Shown here: in pieces, positions 54,923 through 62,300 of the stretch
Layout: each line of letters starts with the position of its first letter
Position numbering within the stretch: the stretch's first letter is position 1
Assembly: GCF_030818655.1 (NCBI RefSeq)
Contig: NZ_JAUTAN010000001.1
Span: 1,674,001 to 1,738,000 of the forward strand
Source: Nocardioides zeae
GTDB taxonomy: Bacteria > Actinomycetota > Actinomycetes > Propionibacteriales > Nocardioidaceae
DNA length: 64,000 bases
Direction of reading: 5' to 3'
Translations under genes and position numbers: made by a program
The notes under the pieces: generated by a model
Database searches by the model: none
What the model saw: only the letters and a program-made list of their open reading frames with translations
What the model was told of the DNA's origin: nothing

Positions 54923-56104
54923 ATGAAGGCAGTCACCTGGCACGGCCCGCAGGACATGCGCTACGAGGAGGTCCCGGACGCGCGCATCCAGGAGCCCACC
55001 GACGTGCTGGTGCGCATCACCTCCACCGGCCTGTGCGGCTCCGACCTCCACCTGTACGGCCCGCTGTCCCCGTTCATGACCGCGGGCGACATCGTCGGGC
55101 ACGAGCCCATGGGGGTGGTCGAGGAGGTGGGCTCCGCGGTCTCGTCCCTCTCCCCCGGCGACCGCGTCGTCGTGCCGTTCAACGTCAGCTGCCAGGAGTG
55201 CTGGACGTGTCGCCAGGGCCTCAACAGCCAGTGCGAGACCACGCAGAACCGCGACCAGGGCACCGGGGCGAGCCTCTTCGGCTACAGCCAGCTCTACGGC
55301 AGCGTGCCCGGCGGCCAGGCCGAGCTGCTGCGCGTGCCCTTCGGCGACACGTTGCCCGTCAAGGTCCCGCACGGGCCGTCCGACGACCGCTTCCTCTTCC
55401 TCAGCGACGTCCTCCCCACCGCCTGGCAGGGGGTCGAGTACGCCGGGGTCGGCGACGGCGACTCGCTCGTCATCCTCGGCGCCGGACCGATCGGCTCGAT
55501 GGCCGCGCGGATCGCGCAGCACCGCGGCGTACGCACCATCGTCGTCGACCCCGAGCAGGACCGTCGCGACCGGGTCGCGGCGCGCGGCATCGAGGTGCTG
55601 TCCTCCGAGCCGCGCGAGGACCTCGGCGACCTGGTGCGCGACATGACCGGCGGGCGCGGGCCCGACGCCGTGCTCGACGCCGTCGGGATGGAGTCCCACG
55701 ACACCCCCGCCGCCGGCCTGGCCCAGAAGGCCGCCGGCCTCCTGCCCGACGCCCTGGCCCAGCCGCTCATGCGGAAGGCGGGCGTCGACCGGCTCGGCGC
55801 GCTCACCTCGGCCATCGACCTGGTACGCCGCGGCGGCACCATCTCCATCTCGGGGGTGTACGGCGGCGCGACCGACCCGCTGCCGATGGTCACCCTGTTC
55901 GACAAGCAGCTCCAGCTGCGGATGGGCCAGGCCAACGTGCGGTCCTGGACCGACGAGATCCTGCCGCTGCTCGAGCAGGACGACGACCCGCTCGGCACCG
56001 ACGGGTTCGCCACCCACCACCTCCCGCTGTCGGAGGCCCCCGAGGCCTACCGGGCGTTCCGCGACAAGGCGCCCGGGATGGTGAAGGTGGTCTTCCAGCC
56101 GTGA
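54923..56104 (+). CDS. Zinc-dependent alcohol dehydrogenase (FDH/threonine-dehydrogenase-like)
   Basis: 393 residues from ATG 54923 with GAGGAG 6 nt upstream. Catalytic zinc residues are in GLCGSDLHLYG and GHEPMGVVEEVGS. The structural zinc lobe has CQECWTCRQGLNSQCETT, three to four cysteines. The NAD-binding ILGAGPIGSMAARIA follows at about 195. The long form with an extended C-terminal half resembles glutathione-independent formaldehyde dehydrogenases. First gene of the GGGTAC-promoter island. Likely detoxifies aldehydes or alcohols under stress. Confidence 0.92.
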   Translation: MKAVTWHGPQDMRYEEVPDARIQEPTDVLVRITSTGLCGSDLHLYGPLSPFMTAGDIVGHEPMGVVEEVGSAVSSLSPGDRVVVPFNVSCQECWTCRQGLNSQCETTQNRDQGTGASLFGYSQLYGSVPGGQAELLRVPFGDTLPVKVPHGPSDDRFLFLSDVLPTAWQGVEYAGVGDGDSLVILGAGPIGSMAARIAQHRGVRTIVVDPEQDRRDRVAARGIEVLSSEPREDLGDLVRDMTGGRGPDAVLDAVGMESHDTPAAGLAQKAAGLLPDALAQPLMRKAGVDRLGALTSAIDLVRRGGTISISGVYGGATDPLPMVTLFDKQLQLRMGQANVRSWTDEILPLLEQDDDPLGTDGFATHHLPLSEAPEAYRAFRDKAPGMVKVVFQP

Positions 56105-56196
56105 GCACGGCCGGCGGTCGCACGTGGGACGACCTCGACCCGCGCCGTACGGGGCGGTCGGGAACCCACGTGCGGCGCGCCGGCGCGGCCGTGCTC
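56103..56196. terminator. Long two-part inverted repeat between convergent genes
   Basis: GAGCACGGCC (56103-56112) pairs with GGCCGTGCTC (56187-56196), and inside it GCACGTGGG (56120-56128) pairs with CCCACGTGC (56165-56173). The two perfect arms of 10 and 9 bp are separated by short unpaired segments and a 36-nt loop. It spans nearly the whole gap between the dehydrogenase and GAF-ANTAR genes. Confidence 0.65.
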
Positions 56197-56197
56197 G

Positions 56198-56929
56198 TCA
56201 GGGGGTGTCGGGGAGCTCGAGGTCGTCGGGCACCCCTCCGGTGGCGATGATCCGCTCGGCCAGGTCGCGCACCCGGACGTTGCCGGCGCGTGCCCACCCC
56301 TGCAGCAGCGGGAACGACGCGTCCACCGGCACGTGTGCCGATGCGGCGAGCATCCCCTGCGCCACCCCGATCAGGTGGCGTGACTCCGCGGCCTCGGCGA
56401 GCGTGACCGTACGGCGCAGCGCCGCCCACGCCGCCGAGACGTGCACGGCGAGGAGGAGCAGGGCCTCCAGGTCCTCCTGACCGAAGGCGCGCGGACGCAG
56501 CGCGTGGACCGCCAGCACGCCCAGCGGCTCGTGCCGGTCGTGGAGGCCCGTGGGCATCAGCTGGACGCACACCAGCGAGCGCGGTCCCGACGCGTCCCGA
56601 CGTCCGCCCCATCCGGGCCACCGCGGCTCGCGGACGGCGTCCTCGACGACGAGGCCGTCCGGGTGCCGCACCGCCGTCAGGGTGGGACCGGTCCCCAGCT
56701 CGCGCTGCAGCTCCTCGTCCCGACGCGCGACCCCGTCCGTGGCGGCGACCGTCTCGAGCCGCCCGCGGCGACGGCGCGCGACGACGGCCGCGCCGTCGCC
56801 GACGAGGAGCTCGGTCGCACGGCGGGCCGCGCACCGCGTCAGCTCGACCTCGTCGGAGGCCGCCGCCAGCTCCGTGGCGACCCGAGCGAGGAAGCCGGCG
56901 ACCTCGAGCGGCCCGTCGGCCTCTCTCAC
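56198..56929 (-). CDS. GAF and ANTAR domain-containing transcription antitermination regulator
   Basis: 243 residues from GTG 56929 (GTGA overlap with the isochorismatase stop). The N-terminal half is a GAF sensor domain (DGAAVVARRRRGRLETVAATDG ... SLVCVQLMPTGLHDRHEPLGVLAV, in part). The C-terminal ~60 residues are an ANTAR RNA-binding domain (AAESRHLIGVAQGMLAASAHVPVD ... RVRDLAERIIA, in part). Such proteins bind paired hexaloop hairpins to prevent termination. Co-transcribed with a stress-promoter gene, it may extend stress control to RNA level. Confidence 0.9.
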   Translation of the reverse strand: MREADGPLEVAGFLARVATELAAASDEVELTRCAARRATELLVGDGAAVVARRRRGRLETVAATDGVARRDEELQRELGTGPTLTAVRHPDGLVVEDAVREPRWPGWGGRRDASGPRSLVCVQLMPTGLHDRHEPLGVLAVHALRPRAFGQEDLEALLLLAVHVSAAWAALRRTVTLAEAAESRHLIGVAQGMLAASAHVPVDASFPLLQGWARAGNVRVRDLAERIIATGGVPDDLELPDTP

Positions 56930-57528
56930 GACGACCCGCCTCCGCCCCTCGGCGCCGCGAAGGCGATCTCCGCCACCGGCAGCGCGGGTTGCCGGTAGAG
57001 GTCCTCGAGGTGCCGCAGGCTGTGGTGGTGGCGCTCGGCGTCCGGCGTCAGGACCGCGCCCTCGACGAGCAGGACCCGGAAGTCGTGCGCGTAGGCGTCC
57101 GCGGCGGTGGCGGCCACGCACGACTCGGTCGAGATCCCCGCGAGCGCGATCCGCTCGACGCCTCGCGAGCGGAGCAGGTCGAGCAGGTCGGTGCCGTGGA
57201 AGGCGCTGTCCCGCGTCTTCTCCACGACGACCCAGTCGTCGCCGGGTCCGTCGGGTCGCACCGCGTCGAGCTCGCCGACCGGTCGGACGTCGTCGGTGCC
57301 ACGGATCATGAACGGGCACTCGTCCTCCCGCATGTTGAGCGCCCAGGTGGTCGGATCCTCCGAGTGGACCGTGCGGACCTCGACCACCAGCGCGCCGGCC
57401 GCACGGGCGGCGGCCGTCGCCTCGATGCTGCCGGCGACCACCCGGTCACGGATGGCGGCGAGCTCGGGAGCGGAGAAGTAGCCCTCCTGCAGGTCGATGA
57501 CCAGGAGGGCCGTCGTGGTGGGGGCCAT
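56926..57528 (-). CDS. Isochorismatase-family cysteine hydrolase
   Basis: 200 residues from ATG 57528; an upstream in-frame ATG (57561) is excluded because the GGGTAC promoter lies within that extension. The Asp-Lys-Cys triad is intact: LLVIDLQEGYF, VVVEKTRDSAFHGTDL and ISTESCVAATAADA. The family includes nicotinamidases, N-carbamoylsarcosine amidases and isochorismatases; residues do not settle the substrate. GGGTAC is 9 nt upstream of the ATG, giving an almost leaderless mRNA. Confidence 0.92.
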   Translation of the reverse strand: MAPTTTALLVIDLQEGYFSAPELAAIRDRVVAGSIEATAAARAAGALVVEVRTVHSEDPTTWALNMREDECPFMIRGTDDVRPVGELDAVRPDGPGDDWVVVEKTRDSAFHGTDLLDLLRSRGVERIALAGISTESCVAATAADAYAHDFRVLLVEGAVLTPDAERHHHSLRHLEDLYRQPALPVAEIAFAAPRGGGGSS

Positions 57529-57537
57529 GGACGTCCG

Positions 57538-57543
57538 GTACCC
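57538..57543 (-). promoter_or_regulatory. GGGTAC -10 of SigB type for the isochorismatase-GAF/ANTAR operon
   Basis: Minus-strand GGGTAC (57543 to 57538), 9 nt before ATG 57528. No exact GNNT is found at 14-16 nt; the N15 position reads CATG. Lower confidence than the four complete sites. Confidence 0.5.
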
Positions 57544-57587
57544 GCGGCCGTCAGGGCGCATGATCCGCGGCGTACGTCGAGCGGCGG

Positions 57588-57612
57588 GTGTCACCCGCAA
57601 GGACGGGGGTAC
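57588..57612 (+). promoter_or_regulatory. SigB-type promoter for the SDR gene: GTGT-N15-GGGTAC
   Basis: GTGT (57588-57591), 15 nt, GGGTAC (57607-57612); ATG 57654 follows with a GAGGAG-like site (AGAGGAGACG) in a ~35-nt leader. Divergent from the isochorismatase promoter. Confidence 0.7.
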
Positions 57613-57653
57613 CGGCCGCGGTCCGCACGAACCCCCGAGCAGAGGAGACGACG

Positions 57654-58523
57654 ATGGCTGACGCCCTACCCGAGACCTTCCCGGCACAGCGCCAGGACCC
57701 GCCCGGGCTGACCGCCGCGATGGACCCGGTCCCGGACCACGGCGAGGACACCTACGTGGGCCACGGGCGTCTCGAGGGGCGCGTCGCCCTCATCACCGGC
57801 GGCGACTCCGGGATCGGCCGCGCCGTCGCGCTGGCCTACGCGCGGGAGGGCGCCGACATCGCGTTCACCCACCTCCCCGAGGAGCAGCCGGACGCCGACG
57901 AGACCGTGCGTCTCGTCACCGACGCCGGCCGACGGGTCCTGCCCCTCGCGGTGGACCTGCGCGACTCGGAGACGTGCCGCTCCGTCGTGGAGCGGACCGT
58001 CGAGGAGCTGGCCCGCCTCGACGTCCTGGTCAACAACGCCGGCTACCAGATGGCCCGCGGCGGAGGCATCGCCTCGCTCGACGACGACGACCTCGACCGG
58101 ACCCTGAAGACGAACCTCTACGCCCTCTTCTGGACCGTGCGGGCGGCCGTGCCGCACCTGCGGGCCAGCCGGGGCTGCGTCATCAACAACACCTCGATCC
58201 AGGCCTACGAGCCCTCGACGAGCCTGGTGGACTACGCGGCGACGAAGGCGGCCATCAACAACGCGACCGTCAACCTCGCGGCCGAGCTCGGGCCCGACGG
58301 GATCCGGGTCAACGCGGTCGCCCCGGGACCGATCTGGACGCCGCTGCAGCCCGCCACCCAGCCGGCCGAGAAGATCGAGCAGTTCGGCTCCGACACACCG
58401 TTGGGGCGTGCGGGCCAGCCGGCCGAGGTCGCCCCGGCCTTCGTCTTCCTCGCCTCGCCCCGCGACGCGTCGTACGTGTCCGGGACGGTGCTGGGCGTGA
58501 CCGGGGGCAAGCCGGTCTTCTGA
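57654..58523 (+). CDS. SDR-family oxidoreductase of the general-stress type
   Basis: 289 residues from ATG 57654. After a ~45-residue N-terminal extension (DALPETFPAQRQDPPGLTAA, then MDPVPDHGEDTYVGHGRLEG) comes the SDR fold: VALITGGDSGIGRAVALAYA, NNAGYQMA, catalytic Tyr/Lys in VDYAATKAAINNA and a C-terminal YVSGTVLGVTGG. This extended N-terminus is typical of the bacterial YdaD/YhdF-type stress SDRs in the SigB regulon of Bacillus. Substrate unknown. Confidence 0.92.
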   Translation: MADALPETFPAQRQDPPGLTAAMDPVPDHGEDTYVGHGRLEGRVALITGGDSGIGRAVALAYAREGADIAFTHLPEEQPDADETVRLVTDAGRRVLPLAVDLRDSETCRSVVERTVEELARLDVLVNNAGYQMARGGGIASLDDDDLDRTLKTNLYALFWTVRAAVPHLRASRGCVINNTSIQAYEPSTSLVDYAATKAAINNATVNLAAELGPDGIRVNAVAPGPIWTPLQPATQPAEKIEQFGSDTPLGRAGQPAEVAPAFVFLASPRDASYVSGTVLGVTGGKPVF

Positions 58524-58539
58524 CCTGCCGGCCCTCGGG

Positions 58540-58564
58540 GACTGCCCCCGGGCGGTCGGGGTAC
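58540..58564 (+). promoter_or_regulatory. SigB-type promoter for the methyltransferase: GACT-N15-GGGTAC
   Basis: GACT (58540-58543), 15 nt, GGGTAC (58559-58564), 9 nt before GTG 58574, so the transcript is leaderless or nearly so. Confidence 0.7.
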
Positions 58565-58573
58565 CGGCAGCAC

Positions 58574-59284
58574 GTGACCGACGACCCCGGCCGCCCTGCC
58601 GGCCTGCCCACCGACCACCGGGGCGGCGTGCCGCTGCTCCCCCAGGTCCCGCGGGACGACCCCGGCGCGGACGGCGCGCGCACGACGGACTTCGACGGCC
58701 TGGCCATCCGGTGGGACCCCCGCGTGCTGGAGCCGCGTCCGTGGACGGCCGCGCAGTCGACGTGGGCGGCGAAGATCGCCGACCAGGCGCCGTTCGGCCC
58801 GCTGCTCGAGCTGTGCTCGGGAGCGGGTCACATCGGGCTCCTCGCCGCCCGCCTGGCACGCCGCGACCTGGTGCAGGTGGACGCCGACCCGGTGGCGTGC
58901 GACTACGCCCGCCGCAACGCGGAGGCCGCGGGGATCACCACCGAGGTGCGCTGCGGCGACCTGCGCGAGGCGGTGCGCGGGGAGCGCTACCCGTTGGTCG
59001 TGGCCGACCCGCCGTGGGTGCCGAGCGGCGACGTCGGGACGTTCCCGCTCGACCCCGTCACCGCCATCGACGGCGGGCCCGACGGCATCGATCTCGCCCT
59101 GGCCTGCCTCGACGTCGCAGCCGACGTGCTGCTCCCGGGCGGGAGCGTCGTCATCCAGGTCGGCGGGGTCCACCACCTGCCGCCGCTCAACCAGCACGCG
59201 GCCGTGCTCGACGGTCGGCTCGTCTTCGCGGAGGCCCGCGAGTTCGAGCGGGGACTCCTCGCCCACCTCACCGCCGCGGACTGA
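58574..59284 (+). CDS. HemK2/MTQ2-like SAM-dependent methyltransferase
   Basis: 236 residues from GTG 58574. A ~55-residue Pro-rich start is followed by a class I Rossmann methyltransferase: motif I LLELCSGAGHIGLLAARLA, motif II VDADPVACDYARRNA, and catalytic loop VVADPPWVPSGD (an NPPY-type motif with DPPW). The NPPY-type loop is found in glutamine/amine and N6-adenine methyltransferases, so a protein, nucleic acid or small-molecule amine target is possible. It ends 3 bp from the convergent CDGSH gene. Confidence 0.88.
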   Translation: MTDDPGRPAGLPTDHRGGVPLLPQVPRDDPGADGARTTDFDGLAIRWDPRVLEPRPWTAAQSTWAAKIADQAPFGPLLELCSGAGHIGLLAARLARRDLVQVDADPVACDYARRNAEAAGITTEVRCGDLREAVRGERYPLVVADPPWVPSGDVGTFPLDPVTAIDGGPDGIDLALACLDVAADVLLPGGSVVIQVGGVHHLPPLNQHAAVLDGRLVFAEAREFERGLLAHLTAAD

Positions 59285-59287
59285 CCC

Positions 59288-59545
59288 TCACCGCCGGGGG
59301 CTGATGCGGGCGTGGGTCCCGTCGCACCACGGCGCCCGTCCCGTCGCGCCGCAGGCGCACACGGCCACCACCGGCCGCTCCACGGGGTGCGCGACCCCGT
59401 CCGCGTCGAGCACCTCCTGGGCACCACGGACCAGCAGCGGACCTCCCGGGCACAGACGCACCCGGACGGGGTCCGCGGGACGACCGGCCCGAGCGGTCCG
59501 AGCGGGACGCTCGTCGGGGGCGTCCGCCGCGCGGGGGCCGGTCAC
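59288..59545 (-). CDS. CDGSH-type iron-sulfur protein
   Basis: 85 residues from GTG 59545, overlapping the upstream iron-enzyme gene by 4 nt. The C-terminal half has the single [2Fe-2S] CDGSH motif: CACGATGRAPWCDGTH (Cys-x-Cys-x8-Cys-Asp-Gly-Thr-His). A second segment, VRLCPGGPLLVRG, resembles the N-terminal part of bacterial CDGSH proteins. It probably passes electrons, plausibly to the co-encoded haem-oxygenase-like enzyme. Confidence 0.9.
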   Translation of the reverse strand: MTGPRAADAPDERPARTARAGRPADPVRVRLCPGGPLLVRGAQEVLDADGVAHPVERPVVAVCACGATGRAPWCDGTHARISPRR

Positions 59546-60567
59546 GACGCCGCCCGCTCGTCGGCGACGACGCGCAGGGACGGGGCCAGCCGCTGCTCCT
59601 CGGCAACCAACCGGTCGTGGAGCGCCTGCGCCGCCTCCGCGTCGACGAGGAGGCAGGTCGCCGCGCCGAGGAGCACGTCGTCCTCGATGGTCGGGTCCGC
59701 GGCCACCGCGGTGCCGCAGATGTCGCCCAGCACGACCTGCTCGTGGACGGCGTCGGCCTCCACGTGCTCGTGGAAGTAGGCCGCCACCGCGTCCGGGAGG
59801 CCCACCCGCTCGGCGCCGGCCGCGATGCGGCGGCACGGGTCGGTGCTCGTCGCCTCGAACGCCGCCAGGTGGCCGAGCGCCGCCCCGCGCAGGCGTCGTT
59901 GCGACCCGAAGAGGGACATGACGTTGTTGGAGAGGAGCGTGGGGGCCTCGACGGTGTCGAGGTAGGCGCCGTACGACGCGTCCAGCCCGGCCGCGCGCAT
60001 GGCCTCCGCGAAGAGGTGGGAGTGCAGCCGCTCGGGCCGACCCCCGCCGTACTCGTCGTAGAGCAGCTCGGCGTGCGCGACCTTGGCGGGCCCGTCGATC
60101 CAGCCGAGCACCCGCACCTGGGGGTCGGTCTCCTTGAGGTGGTAGATGCTGCGGTCGGCGAGGTAGGTCTGGAACTGCTCCCGCGTCGCGTGCTTCTGCA
60201 GGTGACGGGTCAGGGGCGCGCCGGGCGCCTCGCGCACGAGCGCGGAGATGCGGTCCGCGACGGAGCGGCCCGACGCCCGGGCCTCCTCGACCGCGGTGGC
60301 GGTGCGGGCCCGCAGGTCCTGCTCGAGGAGGTCCTCGGCGACCTTCCGCCACGCGAGGACCCGCAGGTCGCGCTCGGCGTCGGGATCGGCGTCCTCGAAG
60401 CCGCGGTAGCCCAGCTCGTAGGCCGTCCACAGGGCCAGCTGGACGTCCGCCTCCCGGAGGTCGGCCGCCGTCGTCGCGGCGGTGGTGGCCGCGGCGTCGA
60501 ACGGACCGCCGCGCAGGGCGCCGACGACGGCGGCGCTCACGGGTCCACGGGGGCGGGGAAGCTGCAT
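59542..60567 (-). CDS. Iron-containing redox enzyme family protein (haem-oxygenase-like fold)
   Basis: 341 residues from ATG 60567, chosen because AGGAG lies 5 nt upstream; a GTG two codons earlier overlaps the site. Mostly helical. The probable diiron ligands are in HAELLYDEYGGGRPERLHSHLF and YFHEHVEADAVHEQVVLGDI (each shown in part), patterns typical of the Haem_oxygenas_2/HDO superfamily (UndA, SznF and relatives). It would activate O2 at a non-haem iron centre on an unknown substrate. Coupled to the CDGSH gene; promoter GTCT-N15-GGGTAC. Confidence 0.88.
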   Translation of the reverse strand: MQLPRPRGPVSAAVVGALRGGPFDAAATTAATTAADLREADVQLALWTAYELGYRGFEDADPDAERDLRVLAWRKVAEDLLEQDLRARTATAVEEARASGRSVADRISALVREAPGAPLTRHLQKHATREQFQTYLADRSIYHLKETDPQVRVLGWIDGPAKVAHAELLYDEYGGGRPERLHSHLFAEAMRAAGLDASYGAYLDTVEAPTLLSNNVMSLFGSQRRLRGAALGHLAAFEATSTDPCRRIAAGAERVGLPDAVAAYFHEHVEADAVHEQVVLGDICGTAVAADPTIEDDVLLGAATCLLVDAEAAQALHDRLVAEEQRLAPSLRVVADERAAS

Positions 60568-60609
60568 GCGCACTCCTGTTGTCGGACGGGCTCGCCGGGC
60601 GCGGCGCCG

Positions 60610-60634
60610 GTACCCCCGACCCGGAGGTCCAGAC
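60610..60634 (-). promoter_or_regulatory. SigB-type promoter for the iron enzyme-CDGSH operon: GTCT-N15-GGGTAC
   Basis: Minus strand GTCT (60634 to 60631), 15 nt, GGGTAC (60615 to 60610); the leader to ATG 60567 is about 35 nt with AGGAG. Confidence 0.7.
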
Positions 60635-60678
60635 CTCCCGCTGGCGCACGGTCGCGTCGTACGGTGCGGGCCGAGGCG

Positions 60679-60684
60679 GGGTAC
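60679..60684 (+). promoter_or_regulatory. GGGTAC -10 of SigB type for the DUF6328 gene
   Basis: GGGTAC 29 nt upstream of GTG 60714, with AGGAGG at 5 nt from the start. No exact GNNT at 14-16 nt. Confidence 0.5.
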
Positions 60685-60713
60685 CGGTCCGGGAACCGGG
60701 TCGAGGAGGTCGC

Positions 60714-61187
60714 GTGGTGCACGAGGAGGACGCCGGACACCCGGTGACGGAGGCGATGCTCGACCGCAACTGGAGCGAGCTCATGCAGGAGCTGCGGGTC
60801 GTGCAGACCGGCGTGCAGCTCCTCACCGGCTTCCTCGTGACGATCCCGTTCACCGAGCGGTTCGCGGGGCTCGACGACTACCAGCGCGGGCTCTACGTCG
60901 TCCTGCTCGTCGGCTCGGTGCTGACGACGGGCCTGCTCGTCGCGCCGGTCGCCTACCACCGGATCCTGTTCCGGCAGCGCCGGCGCCCCTGGCTCGTCGC
61001 CGCGGCCGACAACCTCGCCCGCGGCGGCCTGCTCCTCCTGGCGCTCGTCTGCGCGGGTGTCGTGCACTTCGTCGGGGACCTCGTGATCGGTCGCGGACCG
61101 GGGCTGGTCCTCGCGCTCGCCGTCCTCGCGGTGCTGTTGGGCACCTGGACGTTGGCGCCGTTGCTGGCGGGTCGGCACGCCCGCTGA
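60714..61187 (+). CDS. DUF6328 family membrane protein
   Basis: 157 residues from GTG 60714 (or GTG 60717). A soluble start with LDRNWSELMQELRVVQTGVQ precedes four membrane helices, including GLYVVLLVGSVLTTGLLVAPVAYH and LLLALVCAGVVHFVGDLVIG. This is the DUF6328 pattern. Function unknown. It is in the GGGTAC island immediately before the alternative sigma factor gene. Confidence 0.85.
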   Translation: MVHEEDAGHPVTEAMLDRNWSELMQELRVVQTGVQLLTGFLVTIPFTERFAGLDDYQRGLYVVLLVGSVLTTGLLVAPVAYHRILFRQRRRPWLVAAADNLARGGLLLLALVCAGVVHFVGDLVIGRGPGLVLALAVLAVLLGTWTLAPLLAGRHAR

Positions 61188-61203
61188 CCCGGCCTGACGG
61201 AAC

Positions 61204-61228
61204 GGGCGGGCCGTCGATCGACCCGCCC
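61204..61228 (+). terminator. Hairpin after the DUF6328 gene
   Basis: GGGCGGG (61204-61210) and CCCGCCC (61222-61228) form a 7-bp stem 16 nt after the stop. Confidence 0.5.
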
Positions 61229-61230
61229 CC

Positions 61231-61256
61231 TCAACAAGATGAAAAATTCTTGTTGA
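61231..61256. promoter_or_regulatory. A/T-rich inverted repeat TCAACAAGA-N8-TCTTGTTGA upstream of the sigma gene
   Basis: A perfect 9-bp dyad in the only clearly A/T-rich stretch of the window. It lies 114 nt upstream of ATG 61370 and right after the DUF6328 hairpin. It may be an operator, part of the sigma gene's promoter, or a second terminator stem. Confidence 0.5.
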
Positions 61257-61369
61257 TATTCCTGGTCTGGACCACCGGAGACCGCTACGTTCGTCTGAGC
61301 GGTGTCTCGGCACCTCCACACCAGCTCAAGCCAGCGGCTGGACAGCACCCGAGTGAACCAGGACTCAGG

Positions 61370-62227
61370 ATGCTCACGCAGAACAGCTCCACCATCGCGC
61401 TCCTTCCGTCCACCGGCACCGGCAGCACCCCGGCGCCGACAGCCCCCCGTCCCGCCACCCCCCGGCGCGACGAACGAGAAGTACGACGGGCCGCCACCAC
61501 CACCCACCTCCATGCCGCGGAGGTCGCCCCCGACGAGGCGTCGCGCGACGAGGCCCTGCGCGAGGTGGTCGTGGCCAACATGGGCGTCGCCCGCGCCCTC
61601 GCCGCCCGCCAGCGCAACCGCGGCATCCCGCTCGAGGACCTGGAGCAGGTCGCCTACCTCGCGCTCGTGCGGGCCGCCAGCCACTTCGACCCCGGCCAGG
61701 GCAAGGACTTCCTGACCTACGCCGTGCCCTGCATCCGCGGAGAGCTGCGGCGCCACTTCCGCGACCTGGGGTGGATGGTGCGCCCGCCGCGGGACGTGCA
61801 GGAGAACCAGTCCGCCGTGATCCGGGCCCGCGACCGGCTCGCCGGGGACCACGGCGACCGGGTGCCCGACGAGGCGATCGCCCGTGACCTCGACATCCCG
61901 GTCGCGGTCGTCCAGCAGGCGCTCCGGGCGGAGGGCTGCTTCCGGCCCGTGTCGCTCGACGCCCCCCTGCCGGTGGGCCAGGCCGGTCCTGCCGAGACGG
62001 CGATCGACCACGAGCGCGAGCAGGAGGTCGTGGAGATGCGGACGACGCTGCAGCCGGCCCTGCGGCGTCTCGACGCCCGCGAGCGCCGCATCCTCGTGAT
62101 GCGGTTCTTCCAGGACCGCACCCAGCAGGAGATCGCCGACGAGCTGGGCGTGACCCAGACGCAGGTGTCGCGCCTGCTCTCGGGCATCCTGCAGCAGCTG
62201 CGGGACGCCGTGGGCACGGCCGCCTGA
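61370..62227 (+). CDS. Alternative sigma factor, SigB/SigF/SigG family (group 3)
   Basis: 285 residues from ATG 61370. A ~45-residue Thr/Pro/Ala-rich head precedes region 2 (VVVANMGVARALAARQRNRGIPLEDLEQVAYLALVRAASHFDPG, in part; FLTYAVPCIRGELRRHFRDLGW), region 3 (VRPPRDVQENQSAVIRARDRL) and region 4 (LDARERRILVMRFFQDRTQQEIADELGVTQTQVSRLL, in part). These are diagnostic of the SigB/SigF family of general-stress sigmas. No RsbW anti-sigma or RsbV antagonist gene is nearby. It is the obvious candidate to read the GGGTAC promoters around it. Confidence 0.94.
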   Translation: MLTQNSSTIALLPSTGTGSTPAPTAPRPATPRRDEREVRRAATTTHLHAAEVAPDEASRDEALREVVVANMGVARALAARQRNRGIPLEDLEQVAYLALVRAASHFDPGQGKDFLTYAVPCIRGELRRHFRDLGWMVRPPRDVQENQSAVIRARDRLAGDHGDRVPDEAIARDLDIPVAVVQQALRAEGCFRPVSLDAPLPVGQAGPAETAIDHEREQEVVEMRTTLQPALRRLDARERRILVMRFFQDRTQQEIADELGVTQTQVSRLLSGILQQLRDAVGTAA

Positions 62228-62249
62228 CGGTCGCCCGCACGACGCACGG

Positions 62250-62287
62250 ACGCCGGCCACCGCTCCCCCGGGAGCGTTGGCCGGCGT
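62250..62287. terminator. Strong bidirectional terminator after the sigma gene
   Basis: ACGCCGGCCA-C-CGCTCCC pairs with GGGAGCG-T-TGGCCGGCGT around a 2-nt loop, between convergent stops at 62227 and 62301. Confidence 0.8.
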
Positions 62288-62300
62288 CGTCGTGGGGGCC

